DNA of 64,000 nt from Roseivirga thermotolerans (GCF_014653175.1 NZ_BNAG01000001.1:806001-870000), one strand, 5' to 3'. Shown: positions 42,979 through 51,083, counted from the stretch's first letter. Made by a program: numbers and translations. Notes: generated by a model not told the origin, from the sequence alone.

Positions 42979-42992
42979 GATCTCAGGAAAAG

Positions 42993-44255
42993 TTAATCAA
43001 AAATTACCTGATCGATCTTGGACCAACGAATATAAATGGGTTGTGCGTTGCGCGAAGGAAAAACCAGAATACCATCATTTTCCCGGCTCACATCCCGGCC
43101 TCCTCCCAATAGTAGGGTTTTACCGTTTTTTAGGATTACGCTGGAATAGTTATAGTTCTTGGGAATAATGGATTTGATGTGTCGAAAAGGGATCTGATAG
43201 CTCACATCGTCATCGTTTCCATCCAGTATTTCAAACTCCCAGGCTTCATCGAGGTCATAGGCCAACAGACCCTTGTGTTCATCGCCCTCAATGGTAACCA
43301 CTGTACCGGAAAGCCCTCTGGGGTTTGGAAAATCTGAGTAGCCCAGCTTCCAGTCGGTTTGTGGTTCAATTATTTCCAGCTCATAAAAATCGCGCCATGG
43401 AATCAGTATTCTTCCCATTTCAGGGTCAAAAACCACTACACCGCGGTTTTCAGGGTTCACATCGTTAGAGCCGGTGAGGTAGAAATTACGACCAGAGTGT
43501 AACAACACCTCTACTCCGCTACCTCTACGTTTTATCCGCTTAATACTTCTGAAGGGAATGTCCTTTTTGCCATCTCGATCTTCACCATTTAGTATTTCAT
43601 CCAAAAAACGCTCATCTGTGTCCCACTGAATCAAACCCTGGAACTCCCCTTTTCTTCCCGCATTTACTTTGCCATATATGGGTTCGCCAAATCCCGGCTT
43701 GGTGCTTGCCGGTGCCTCCGAAAAGCGCACTTGTTTTATTCTGTCCCAACGTATGGCAAATTCGCCCAACTCAAAGTCAAATACTACAACACTACCACCT
43801 ATATCGGTATAATAACCACTATTGCCGCTGGCCTCAAAAACCACCCCGTTTTTGAGCTGAACTTTGGCTTTAGACCGGCCTATGGGCTCTATAGATTTAA
43901 TATCTCCAAATTGTATGTCGAACTGATGCTCGGTGCGCGAATATTTGTCTTCCCAAATGCTCAAAACCCCAAGGTCTAATCCCAGCCATGAAGAACCTTC
44001 TCCCTGCTGGCGATTAAGTTCTTCGATTTGTCGTTTGGATAGGTACTTTAAAAAGTCGTTGCTGCTTTTTGAGGCATTGAATAGTTCTACCCAATACACC
44101 TCGTCAGTGCCCCAGCGTATGGGGCCTTTGTACACATCGCCCCCAACCGTTTCTACTTCGCCATAAATAAAGGCTTTAGCATTTTGGGCTTTGGCTTCGG
44201 CCATGAGAATAAATAACCCAATACCCACCCCTACTACGAGCAATATGTTTTTCAT
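42993..44255 (-). CDS. Three-repeat secreted protein B (paralogue of the gene at 39828)
   Basis: Start set at the ATG at 44255 (MKNILLVVGVGIGLFIL), which gives a signal peptide ending EAKAQ. Like protein A it has three repeats. The first begins FIYGEVETVGGDVYKGPIRW, the second PIYGKVNAGRKGEFQGLIQW and the third LSGTVVTIEGDEHKGLLAYD. The second halves contain FYLTGSNDVNPENRGVVVFD and LLLGGGRDVSRENDGILVF. The GSNDVN and DLDEAWEFEILDGNDDDVSY blocks are nearly the same in A. No known domain is recognised. The gene has a TACGTTTG promoter box and lies directly before the LytS/LytTR pair on one strand. Confidence 0.75.
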   Translation of the reverse strand: MKNILLVVGVGIGLFILMAEAKAQNAKAFIYGEVETVGGDVYKGPIRWGTDEVYWVELFNASKSSNDFLKYLSKRQIEELNRQQGEGSSWLGLDLGVLSIWEDKYSRTEHQFDIQFGDIKSIEPIGRSKAKVQLKNGVVFEASGNSGYYTDIGGSVVVFDFELGEFAIRWDRIKQVRFSEAPASTKPGFGEPIYGKVNAGRKGEFQGLIQWDTDERFLDEILNGEDRDGKKDIPFRSIKRIKRRGSGVEVLLHSGRNFYLTGSNDVNPENRGVVVFDPEMGRILIPWRDFYELEIIEPQTDWKLGYSDFPNPRGLSGTVVTIEGDEHKGLLAYDLDEAWEFEILDGNDDDVSYQIPFRHIKSIIPKNYNYSSVILKNGKTLLLGGGRDVSRENDGILVFPSRNAQPIYIRWSKIDQVIFD

Positions 44256-44292
44256 AAGTTGTTGACCTTTGTGTTGCTTTGAATGCATACTA

Positions 44293-44365
44293 CAAACGTA
44301 GGCACTCAGTTACCAAAGAAGAACCGGATGAGATTGGACAGGCGTTTTCAATGACCGAATCGGGA
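44293..44365 (-). promoter_or_regulatory. Promoter region of gene B with shared 12-mer
   Basis: TACGTTTG (44300-44293 on the minus strand) is a perfect -7 box about 38 bases upstream of the ATG; a -33 TTTG at the usual spacing is not seen. Upstream, 44365-44354 carries TCCCGATTCGGT, identical to the site before gene A. The lack of a -33 element would suit an activator-dependent promoter. Confidence 0.5.
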
Positions 44366-44380
44366 TATTGCAAGGTTCAA

Positions 44381-45463
44381 TTAGTTCGGAAACTGGCTTG
44401 CATCTAACCCGGGTATAATTCGGAGTGCATTTTTGTAATACACCTTCTTCAGTATTTCATCGGGCAGACCCAGTCCGTACATGCGCCAAAAGGCGTGATA
44501 CTTTTTATAGTATGGGAAGTATTCGTCTTTGGTTTCAAGCACTCTAAAATAAGTATGATACTCCTCTGGGTTGTAGGCATCCTTGCCAAAAAGAACCCTG
44601 TCTTGGTACTTCTGAAAAAAAGCATTGGCCATTCTTGGCTGTCGGCCAAGTTCGGCAATCACCGCACCAATTTCTACCATCATGTTGGGCATTTCGTCTA
44701 AAAGCTGGCCCAGCTTGGCCAGGTCATTGGCAAACCAGCCCATATGAGCAGCTATAAAAATGGTATTGGGGTGCTTTTTAAAAACATTGTGTTGTTCCTG
44801 AATGAGTGTTTCCCACGGAGCCGGATCATCGGCTTCCCGTTTTCTACGCGGATGAGTTTTAAGCTCTAGCCATCTTTCATTATTGGCATCGAAGGGTTCC
44901 CAAAATTGTTTGGGGTCTGCCGTGTGAATGAGCACAGGAATGCCCAACTCACCGCATTTGGCCCAAACCGGATCGAGCCTTGGATCGTCTACTGCCACCC
45001 TGTTGCCATCACTATCTTTTACAGAAAAGCCTAAGCTTTTGAAAATCTTAAGCCCTTTTGCGCCCTGAGCCACATCGCGCTCTAGTTGTTCTGCCGCTCG
45101 GGTGCCCCACTCACCATCAAAATTGTTGAAGTTGAGGTTGGCGAAAACCACAAAACGCTTAGGTTGGTTAGCCTCAATATTGGTTACTGCATCGGCTATG
45201 GCTTTTCCGCTTCCTCCAGAAAGGTTCACCATCAGGCCCATGTTCAGACTATCCATCTGTGCTGCTAATTCGTTGAGGTTGCGTTCGCCCATTCGCCATT
45301 GGTGACTGTGCACATCGATAAACGGATACTTGGCCCTTTGTACAGGGTTTTCCGGAACTACCAGCGATGAGGGTGGATTGTATTCTTCAAAGGAAACGGT
45401 TTGTGCGGAGACGGTGGTGGCTAGCAGGGAAATGGCCACAACAGAAAGAAAAGTCTTCTTCAT
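44381..45463 (-). CDS. Secreted amidohydrolase-family (TIM-barrel) metal-dependent hydrolase
   Basis: A 360-residue protein with a signal peptide (VVAISLLATTVSAQ). The amidohydrolase-2 fold opens with YPFIDVHSHQWRMGER, metal-binding His-x-His. It continues with GAKGLKIFKSLGFSVKD, ELGIPVLIHTADPKQFWEPF (His ligand), TIFIAAHMGWFANDLAKL (His) and DRVLFGKDAYNPEEYHTYF (catalytic Asp). All metal ligands expected for the family are visible. Relatives are decarboxylases and hydrolases of small carboxylic compounds; the substrate here is unknown. It stops about 90 bases before the gene B promoter region. Confidence 0.88.
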   Translation of the reverse strand: MKKTFLSVVAISLLATTVSAQTVSFEEYNPPSSLVVPENPVQRAKYPFIDVHSHQWRMGERNLNELAAQMDSLNMGLMVNLSGGSGKAIADAVTNIEANQPKRFVVFANLNFNNFDGEWGTRAAEQLERDVAQGAKGLKIFKSLGFSVKDSDGNRVAVDDPRLDPVWAKCGELGIPVLIHTADPKQFWEPFDANNERWLELKTHPRRKREADDPAPWETLIQEQHNVFKKHPNTIFIAAHMGWFANDLAKLGQLLDEMPNMMVEIGAVIAELGRQPRMANAFFQKYQDRVLFGKDAYNPEEYHTYFRVLETKDEYFPYYKKYHAFWRMYGLGLPDEILKKVYYKNALRIIPGLDASQFPN

Positions 45464-45556
45464 AGCGAGTCGTTTAAGGCTTATTCGTAATTGCTGTAAA
45501 TATGTTTTTTAAGCTGACAATAAGCATGTAATTTATTCACTTCAATCGGATAAGAC

Positions 45557-46315
45557 ATGGAAATTTCTTTAAGTGGGAAGGTGGTTTTGGTTACAGGTGG
45601 CTCAAGGGGCATTGGTGCGGCTATTGCAAAGGCTTGCTCAGACTCAGGAGCTAAAGTGGCCCTGCATTACAACACGAATAAAGCCCAAGCCAAGGAGGTA
45701 TTAAAAGGGTTGAACGCTGAATCAAGAGCGTTTCAGGCCGATTTAGGAAATACCGATTCACTTATTCAGTTGTTTGAACAAGTAGTTGAGCATTTTGGGA
45801 AGATTGATGTGCTGGTCAATAATGCGGGTATTGCTATTTCATCAGACATGGAAGGCTCTAACGAGGCTTGGGTAAAAGATTGGGATACTACTTTTGCTGT
45901 GAATACTCGTGCTCAGGGCCTATTGTGTAAGCTTGCTATTGACCACTTTGCCAAAAATGGTGGAGGTAGAATAATTAATATTTCATCGAGAGCAGCCTTT
46001 AGAGGAGATACCGGAGATTATTTGGCCTATGGAGCTTCTAAGGGGGCTATTGTGGCCTTGACCCGATCAATAGCACGGCACTATGGTAAGCAGAATATTG
46101 TGGCTTTTAATATTGCTCCCGGATTTGTGCGGACGGACATGGCCCAGGATTTCATGGATCAGTATGGTGAAGAATTTGCTTTAAGCGATATTGCATTGAA
46201 TAAGCTTACGGAACCGCAGGATTTAGCTCCAATGATAGTGCTTTTAGCCTCTGGAATGGCAGACCATGCCACTGGCTGCACTATTGATATTAATGCAGGG
46301 AGTTATGTGCATTGA
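45557..46315 (+). CDS. SDR-family oxidoreductase (FabG-like)
   Basis: A 252-residue short-chain dehydrogenase. The cofactor motif is LVTGGSRGIGAAIAKA, followed by VLVNNAGIAIS. The catalytic Ser/Tyr/Lys are found in INISSRAAFRG and YLAYGASKGAIVAL, and the C-terminal region has NIAPGFVRTDMAQDF. It is the classical SDR length. It could be a ketoacyl-ACP reductase, but the gene is not among fatty-acid synthesis genes, so the substrate is open. The DNA glycosylase gene tag follows 11 bases later. Confidence 0.9.
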   Translation: MEISLSGKVVLVTGGSRGIGAAIAKACSDSGAKVALHYNTNKAQAKEVLKGLNAESRAFQADLGNTDSLIQLFEQVVEHFGKIDVLVNNAGIAISSDMEGSNEAWVKDWDTTFAVNTRAQGLLCKLAIDHFAKNGGGRIINISSRAAFRGDTGDYLAYGASKGAIVALTRSIARHYGKQNIVAFNIAPGFVRTDMAQDFMDQYGEEFALSDIALNKLTEPQDLAPMIVLLASGMADHATGCTIDINAGSYVH

Positions 46316-46326
46316 ATTCTAAATAA

Positions 46327-46890
46327 ATGAAAAAACGTTGCACCTGGTGCGAAAACACCTTTGACGAATATATAAGGTATCATGATGAAGAATGGGGTGT
46401 TCCTGTTCATGATGATCGGGTTCACTTTGAGTTTCTTATTCTGGAAGGCGCTCAGGCAGGCCTGAGTTGGGCGACTATTCTAAAAAGAAGGGACGGCTAT
46501 CGCGCAGCATTTGCAGATTTTAACCCTGAGGAGGTAGCACAATTCAGCCATGAAAAAGTGGAGGCCTTGTTGCTCGATCCGGGTATCATAAGAAATAGGC
46601 TTAAGGTCCAAGGTACGGTAGTTAATGCACAGAAGTTTTTAGAGGTTCAAAAGGAGTTTGGCTCTTTCGACAATTATGTTTGGTCTTTTGTAGGAGGAAA
46701 ACCAATTGTGAATGCCCGCAAAAACATGAAAGATGTGCCCGCAACTACGCCAGAGTCTGATGCGCTGAGTAAAGACCTGAAAAAAAGAGGGTTCAAGTTT
46801 GTAGGAAGCACCATAATGTATGCCTATATGCAAGCTTGCGGTTTGGTAAATGACCACACAACCGACTGTTTTCGCTACAGTCAGGTTTAG
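46327..46890 (+). CDS. tag: DNA-3-methyladenine glycosylase I
   Basis: It removes 3-methyladenine from alkylated DNA. The 187-residue protein shows the Tag signatures: KKRCTWCENTFDEYIRYHDE at the N-terminus (zinc-binding Cys, catalytic Glu region), EEWGVPVHDDRVHFEFLILE, EGAQAGLSWATILKRRDGYR, and at the end FKFVGSTIMYAYMQACGLVN followed by the His-containing DHTTDC. Zinc ligands Cys4, His18 and the C-terminal His and Cys are all present. It is on one transcript with the SDR gene, and its stop overlaps that of the opposing lipoprotein gene by four bases. Confidence 0.97.
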   Translation: MKKRCTWCENTFDEYIRYHDEEWGVPVHDDRVHFEFLILEGAQAGLSWATILKRRDGYRAAFADFNPEEVAQFSHEKVEALLLDPGIIRNRLKVQGTVVNAQKFLEVQKEFGSFDNYVWSFVGGKPIVNARKNMKDVPATTPESDALSKDLKKRGFKFVGSTIMYAYMQACGLVNDHTTDCFRYSQV

Positions 46891-47357
46891 TTTTCAATAC
46901 TTAGCACTACTTCTTTTCGGCTTAGCTTAACAGACCACATCCCCACTATTTGCTGCTGGTGTACCATGGGAGTAGTATATAAGAGAGTTTGCCCGTTGTC
47001 AAGCTTCTGAACATTAGAGGTTGAGGCTACACTATTCTTTCGGTTGTAGTCATACGCTTTGAATACGGCCAATTCCTTTCCGGTGGGTTGCTCGCCCCTA
47101 TCGAAAAAGTAAAACGATACGTTGGCCTTTGTTGAGTCCACTTTGGCCTCCAAACCGGCCTCCGTTTCTTCCAGTAAAAAGCCTTTGGCCAGTGCGTTGC
47201 CTATTTCCATGGCCTTTTCCAATATTTGAGCATCAGAAACCACCTTAATCTCACGAGCCTCCATCTCTTTCTGTACCTGAGAGGTATCTATCTTCTGATT
47301 ACTACAGGCCAATAGCACTCCCAAGAGAATAAAAGAAGAAAATACCTTGTACTTCAC
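46887..47357 (-). CDS. Hypothetical lipoprotein
   Basis: The frame is open to a TTG at 47375, but that codon overlaps a TACCTTTG promoter box. A GTG at 47357 (then KYKVFSSFILLGVLLACSNQ) gives a proper type II signal peptide (lipobox LLAC), so it is preferred. The mature protein of about 135 residues is soluble. Its helix KVVSDAQILEKAMEIGNALA and the later TPMVHQQQIVGMWSVKL may resemble the DUF3365/Tll0287 sensor fold, but I am not confident of this. Convergent with tag (four-base stop overlap) and divergent from prfA. Confidence 0.6.
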   Translation of the reverse strand: MKYKVFSSFILLGVLLACSNQKIDTSQVQKEMEAREIKVVSDAQILEKAMEIGNALAKGFLLEETEAGLEAKVDSTKANVSFYFFDRGEQPTGKELAVFKAYDYNRKNSVASTSNVQKLDNGQTLLYTTPMVHQQQIVGMWSVKLSRKEVVLSIEN

Positions 47358-47372
47358 GACAGCATGTTTTTG

Positions 47373-47410
47373 CAAAGGTAAACAGCTATTGGTTTTGTTT
47401 GTTAATTTTG
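47373..47410. promoter_or_regulatory. Divergent promoter boxes for prfA and the lipoprotein gene
   Basis: On the plus strand TAATTTTG (47403-47410) lies 20 bases before the prfA ATG. On the minus strand TACCTTTG (47380-47373) serves the lipoprotein gene. Both match the -7 consensus TAnnTTTG exactly; -33 partners are weak. Confidence 0.55.
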
Positions 47411-47429
47411 CAGCCTAATACTAAAGTCT

Positions 47430-48500
47430 ATGATCGATAAACTAAAGGCAATTAAAGGAAGGTTCGAGGAGGTTTCTCAATTAATTGTGCAGCCCGATGC
47501 AATGGCTGACATGAAGGCCTACTCAAAACTGAATAAAGAGTACAAAGACCTCGAAAAGATTGTCAAAAAGTTCGATGAGTATCAAAACGTCATAGACAAC
47601 ATTAAGTCTACCAAAGAGTTGCTCAAGACAGAGAAGGATGAGGATTTCAGGGAAATGGCCAAAGCCGAACTGGACGATTTTGAGCAGCGACACGAAGAGC
47701 TGGAAGAAGAACTTAAAATGATGCTCATACCCAAAGACCCGGACGACCATAAAGATGTAATTATGGAAATAAGAGCCGGAGCTGGTGGCGATGAGGCCGC
47801 AATTTTTGCCGGAGACCTGTACAGGATGTATGAGCGATTTATTGACTCTAAAGGATGGCAAAGAGAGCTGATAAGCTTGAACGAGGCTGCTTCCGGTGGC
47901 TTTAAAGAAATTGTTTTTAGTGTTTCTGGCGAAGATGTTTATGGCACACTCAAGTTTGAATCTGGTGTACACCGGGTTCAGAGGGTTCCTGTTACCGAAT
48001 CGCAAGGCAGGGTACATACCTCGGCTGCCTCAGTGGCCGTGTTACCCGAAGTGGAGGATGTAGATGTTCATCTGGACATGAAGGATGTGAAGAAAGACAC
48101 CTACCGAAGTTCAGGAGCAGGTGGTCAGCACGTAAACAAAACCGAATCGGCCGTACGCCTCACGCACATTCCTACCGGTATTGTGGTTGAGTGTCAGGAT
48201 GGCCGCTCTCAACACAAGAATTACGACAAGGCTTTGACTGTGCTTCGTTCCAGACTTTATGAGATGGAGCTTAAGAAGCAACAAGACGAAATTGCAGGAG
48301 CTCGAAAATCACTTGTAGGTTCGGCCGATCGTTCCGACAAAATAAGAACCTACAACTACCCTCAGGGAAGAGTGACAGACCATAGAATTGGCTACTCAGT
48401 TCATAACTTGCCTACTGTAATGGACGGGGAGTTAGACGATTTTGTAGAAAAGCTGAGAATAGCTGAAAACACCTCCAAGCTGGAGGAAAGTGCTCAATGA
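47430..48500 (+). CDS. prfA: Peptide chain release factor 1
   Basis: It terminates translation at UAA and UAG. The 356-residue protein carries the universal GGQ at residues 231-233 (SSGAGGQHVNKTESAVRL) that triggers peptidyl-tRNA hydrolysis. It also carries the anticodon-mimic tripeptide PVT at 187-189 (RVPVTESQGRVHTSAASV; PxT marks RF1, SPF would mark RF2). The helical N-terminal domain is normal. Bacteroidota RF1 often uses PVT rather than PAT. The yjbQ-family gene starts inside its stop codon. Confidence 0.98.
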   Translation: MIDKLKAIKGRFEEVSQLIVQPDAMADMKAYSKLNKEYKDLEKIVKKFDEYQNVIDNIKSTKELLKTEKDEDFREMAKAELDDFEQRHEELEEELKMMLIPKDPDDHKDVIMEIRAGAGGDEAAIFAGDLYRMYERFIDSKGWQRELISLNEAASGGFKEIVFSVSGEDVYGTLKFESGVHRVQRVPVTESQGRVHTSAASVAVLPEVEDVDVHLDMKDVKKDTYRSSGAGGQHVNKTESAVRLTHIPTGIVVECQDGRSQHKNYDKALTVLRSRLYEMELKKQQDEIAGARKSLVGSADRSDKIRTYNYPQGRVTDHRIGYSVHNLPTVMDGELDDFVEKLRIAENTSKLEESAQ

Positions 48501-48922
48501 TTTATTTCCAAAAGGAAATAACGTTACCACCTTACCCCAGAGGTTTTCATCTGATTACCGAACAGGTATTGTCTCGCTTGCCCGAGCTGAATCGGTTGCA
48601 AACCGGACTGCTCCATGTGCACATTAAACACACTTCGGCCAGTCTTACTATTAATGAAAATGCCGATCCTACAGTGCGGGCCGATTTCGAAACTCATTTC
48701 AATATGTTGGTTCCTGAAGAGGCCACACACTATCAACACACCTTCGAAGGGCCCGATGATATGACTTCTCACATTAAAGCGTCATTGCTGGGTCCATCAG
48801 TGACTATTCCCATTACCAGAGGCCGATTGAACCTGGGTACATGGCAGGGAATTTACTTATGCGAACACCGAAACCGTGGAGGCTCAAGGAGCCTGGTGCT
48901 TACGGCACATGGTACTACCTGA
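48497..48922 (+). CDS. YjbQ family (UPF0047) protein
   Basis: A 141-residue protein of the secondary thiamine-phosphate synthase (UPF0047/YjbQ) family. Conserved blocks are RGFHLITEQVLSRL, LLHVHIKHTSASLTINENAD, EGPDDMTSHIKASLLG and LGTWQGIYLCEHRNRGGSR. The His, Asp and Glu residues of the shared metal/active site are visible. Family members suppress thiamine auxotrophy weakly, but their true role is unknown. The ATG overlaps the prfA stop by four bases (ATGA), so translation is coupled. Confidence 0.94.
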   Translation: MIYFQKEITLPPYPRGFHLITEQVLSRLPELNRLQTGLLHVHIKHTSASLTINENADPTVRADFETHFNMLVPEEATHYQHTFEGPDDMTSHIKASLLGPSVTIPITRGRLNLGTWQGIYLCEHRNRGGSRSLVLTAHGTT

Positions 48923-48944
48923 AAAGGAGCCCGTGTTGTTTACA

Positions 48945-49940
48945 TCAGGTTTTACCCTCATTGGTTTTTAGCCCGGCATAAGTGGCTGAACTAATGCCCA
49001 TCAGCCCGAGTATGCCCGAATCAAGGTCGGGCATTTCAAACTTGGTTATTACCTCAAACACAAAGAAAATGCCTATAAAAAAGGTAAAAACCACGCTTTG
49101 GAAGCGCTGAATGTTGATACCGTTTTCATCAGACAGAATTTGAAAGAGGAACGTCTGGTTTTTATGAATCGGTTCTTTCGTTTGTGCCTGGGCAGTTGCA
49201 CCACTCTGTTCCAAAGTGCGCATTTTGCTTATGTCAATGGTTTGAGCCGCTGCGGCTGTTCCCGCACTAATTCCGATAAGTATAAGCGTGTCTCCTGAAA
49301 GAGGCACAAGAATGCCGCTATCCGACCATAAGGCAATATAACAGCAAATAACAATCATAGTCCACCAGGCCAATTGCACACGAGAAAGGCTGTACTTTGT
49401 ACTGTTAATGCCCTTGAGAAAGTAATTCTTTCGTACCAGGCTGAAGAAAACGAAAATAATGAGAAGAATAATGCCTCTGCCCACCCAGCTTCTAATGGGG
49501 AAGTAGGGATCGAAATCGATGAGTATGTTTGCCTCGTCCATATGAATGTGTTGGCCGCTGCTGTTGCCAAAGCTCATTCTTACTTTCACTTCGTGCACTC
49601 CCCAACTATTTATTTCCCGGCTGAGAAGACCACGAAGAGTATCAGCCTCATAAATCTGAAAAACCACAGAGTTGTTAGTTACATATTTGGCCGGAAAGGA
49701 GGTCATTCGGTAACCATTGATGTAAAGAAAAAGCTCTTGCGGTTCGCGCAGAGCCAGGCTGTCCGGTTTTTCGAAACGAAACTCAATCAAATCGTCCATA
49801 AATACCTCTTGCGGATTGCCACGACCCGGTTCGAGCACCTGAACAGATTTGAGGTTAATATGTTGAAAAGCGGACTGTGGGGTTTGTGATTGGCCTGTAA
49901 AAGAAAACAATAAGAAAAGGCCCAGGATAAAAAGTCGCAT
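48945..49940 (-). CDS. Conserved membrane protein of unknown function
   Basis: The start is set at the ATG at 49940 (MRLFILGLFLLFSFTG), which yields a signal peptide ending GQSQ; 13 more codons are open upstream. An extracytoplasmic domain of about 120 residues is followed by four or five membrane helices. The motifs YSLSRVQLAWWTMIVICCYI and LILIGISAGTAAAAQTIDIS in the middle, and GILGLMGISSATYAGLKTNE at the end, recur in an unnamed membrane-protein group in other phyla (recollection). Role unknown. It is convergent with yjbQ and followed upstream by a small XRE regulator on the same strand. Confidence 0.75.
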   Translation of the reverse strand: MRLFILGLFLLFSFTGQSQTPQSAFQHINLKSVQVLEPGRGNPQEVFMDDLIEFRFEKPDSLALREPQELFLYINGYRMTSFPAKYVTNNSVVFQIYEADTLRGLLSREINSWGVHEVKVRMSFGNSSGQHIHMDEANILIDFDPYFPIRSWVGRGIILLIIFVFFSLVRKNYFLKGINSTKYSLSRVQLAWWTMIVICCYIALWSDSGILVPLSGDTLILIGISAGTAAAAQTIDISKMRTLEQSGATAQAQTKEPIHKNQTFLFQILSDENGINIQRFQSVVFTFFIGIFFVFEVITKFEMPDLDSGILGLMGISSATYAGLKTNEGKT

Positions 49941-50000
49941 AGTGAAGTGTGTTTTGCTTAGGTAAGGTAGCAAAAACACTTCAATAATTTTAATCTATGG

Positions 50001-50210
50001 TTAGTGCTGGTAGTCTACCGGCTCCAACTCAAAAAGTTTGTTTACCGTGGTATTGAATATTTCGGAAATTTTAAGAGCCAGGGCGGTAGACGGAGTGTAT
50101 TTACCCCGCTCTATAGCGTTAATGCTTTGTCGGGAAACACCAACCATTGTGGCCAGCTGCTCTTGGGTGATCTTTTTCTTCTTTCGCTCTACCTTCAGGG
50201 AATTCTTCAT
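50001..50210 (-). CDS. Small XRE-family transcriptional regulator
   Basis: A 69-residue helix-turn-helix protein of the Cro/XRE type found singly in many bacteria: KKITQEQLATMVGVSRQSIN followed by AIERGKYTPSTALALKISEI. The recognition helix lies around residues 25-35. Such short regulators often control a neighbouring membrane protein; here the gene is 60 bases upstream of the membrane-protein gene at 48945, on the same strand. That link is inference. Confidence 0.92.
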   Translation of the reverse strand: MKNSLKVERKKKKITQEQLATMVGVSRQSINAIERGKYTPSTALALKISEIFNTTVNKLFELEPVDYQH

Positions 50211-50369
50211 TCGATGAGGTTTATTTTCGCTGTGAAATTAGAAGCAAAACCGCCTTGACTTATCCTGAAACTGGTTAACTTTTTATTACATTTTGAGCCG
50301 CAGAATGCCTTGTGTGTTACACCCCTGTTAAAAAACTATGAACCACTTCTTAACATGAAGCTTTTGCCA

Positions 50370-50377
50370 TATCTTTG
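50370..50377 (+). promoter_or_regulatory. -7 promoter box of the 46-codon gene
   Basis: TATCTTTG matches TAnnTTTG exactly and lies 20 bases before the ATG at 50398. No TTTG partner at 19-21 bases is evident, though TTCTTAAC lies near that position. Confidence 0.55.
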
Positions 50378-50397
50378 CGACCTAAACAATTAGAGAT

Positions 50398-50538
50398 ATG
50401 TTATTCGACCCACCAATTGCTAGCGGAGCCAATACTTTCATTTGGATTGTAGTAATCCTGATTGCTTTTGTAGGCGCAATTTCACAGCACGATGCTCTTT
50501 TCAAAGGCAAGAAAAAGAAAGAAGACGAGAGTCACTAA
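50398..50538 (+). CDS. Small single-pass membrane protein (46 aa)
   Basis: A short frame from ATG 50398 to TAA 50538. It encodes an N-terminal MLFDPPIASGANTF, one membrane helix IWIVVILIAFVGAI, then SQHDALFKGKKKKEDESH, a basic/acidic tail on the cytoplasmic side. Support comes from a perfect -7 promoter box 20 bases upstream, a typical helix-plus-positive-tail pattern, and a four-base stop overlap (CTAA) with the opposing gene, as seen at other convergent gene pairs here. No family recognised. The gap 50211-50397 holds nothing else. Confidence 0.6.
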   Translation: MLFDPPIASGANTFIWIVVILIAFVGAISQHDALFKGKKKKEDESH

Positions 50539-51083
50539 AGACTCTTTAAAAGCCCATAATAGTCTAGCATAGTAATATGAAAGGCCTTACGGCTGGTAGT
50601 ATCTGCTAGTATGGGTATGTATTCTGAATCTTGCTTGAGGTAAAATTCACACCCTCTTTCTAGTTGATCTAAAACTTGAGCGGCAAACTCAAGGTGCTTT
50701 TTTCTGTCCCCTTGTTCAAAGAAGATAAGGCCTCTAATTCCTTCATAGTCGCGCCATAATAGTTCGAACTCATCAGGATGTTTTATATAGGCATTGGGTT
50801 CAACAATTATTTCGCTTTGCTTGTATTTCCAGTCAATTAAAATGCAAAGATTTATTATTGGCCTGGACTGATCGAGCACCCGCTCTTTCAACCTTAAAGC
50901 AAGCTTCATTCGGTTTTCAAAAGTGTCTCGGTCATAAGAGGGAATTCTATTGAACTTAAAATAATTGAGGTTATAATTCGTCAGCTTTAAATCAATGATC
51001 TCCTGATCGAATTTTGGAGTCTTTTGTTTTTGGCAACTAAAGGTGATGACTAAGATAAAAATGGCGAGAGCTCGGAAATGCAT
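50535..51083 (-). CDS. Hypothetical lipoprotein, tandem paralogue 1
   Basis: A 182-residue lipoprotein (leader ending VITFSCQKQ). It is a diverged duplicate of the gene immediately upstream (51097), which has the same length. Shared elements include RLKERVLDQSRPIINLCILI against RLKKRVKESEEPVLNLSIVN, DWKYKQSEIIVEPNA against NWRYDEAYILLEPNS, KHLEFAAQVLDQLERG against NQLDFAAKVYEQIQNG, and TSRKAFHITMLDYYGLL against KSREAFRVTMFDYFRLT. No known domain recognised. The two genes are 13 bases apart and probably co-transcribed. Confidence 0.75.
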   Translation of the reverse strand: MHFRALAIFILVITFSCQKQKTPKFDQEIIDLKLTNYNLNYFKFNRIPSYDRDTFENRMKLALRLKERVLDQSRPIINLCILIDWKYKQSEIIVEPNAYIKHPDEFELLWRDYEGIRGLIFFEQGDRKKHLEFAAQVLDQLERGCEFYLKQDSEYIPILADTTSRKAFHITMLDYYGLLKSL

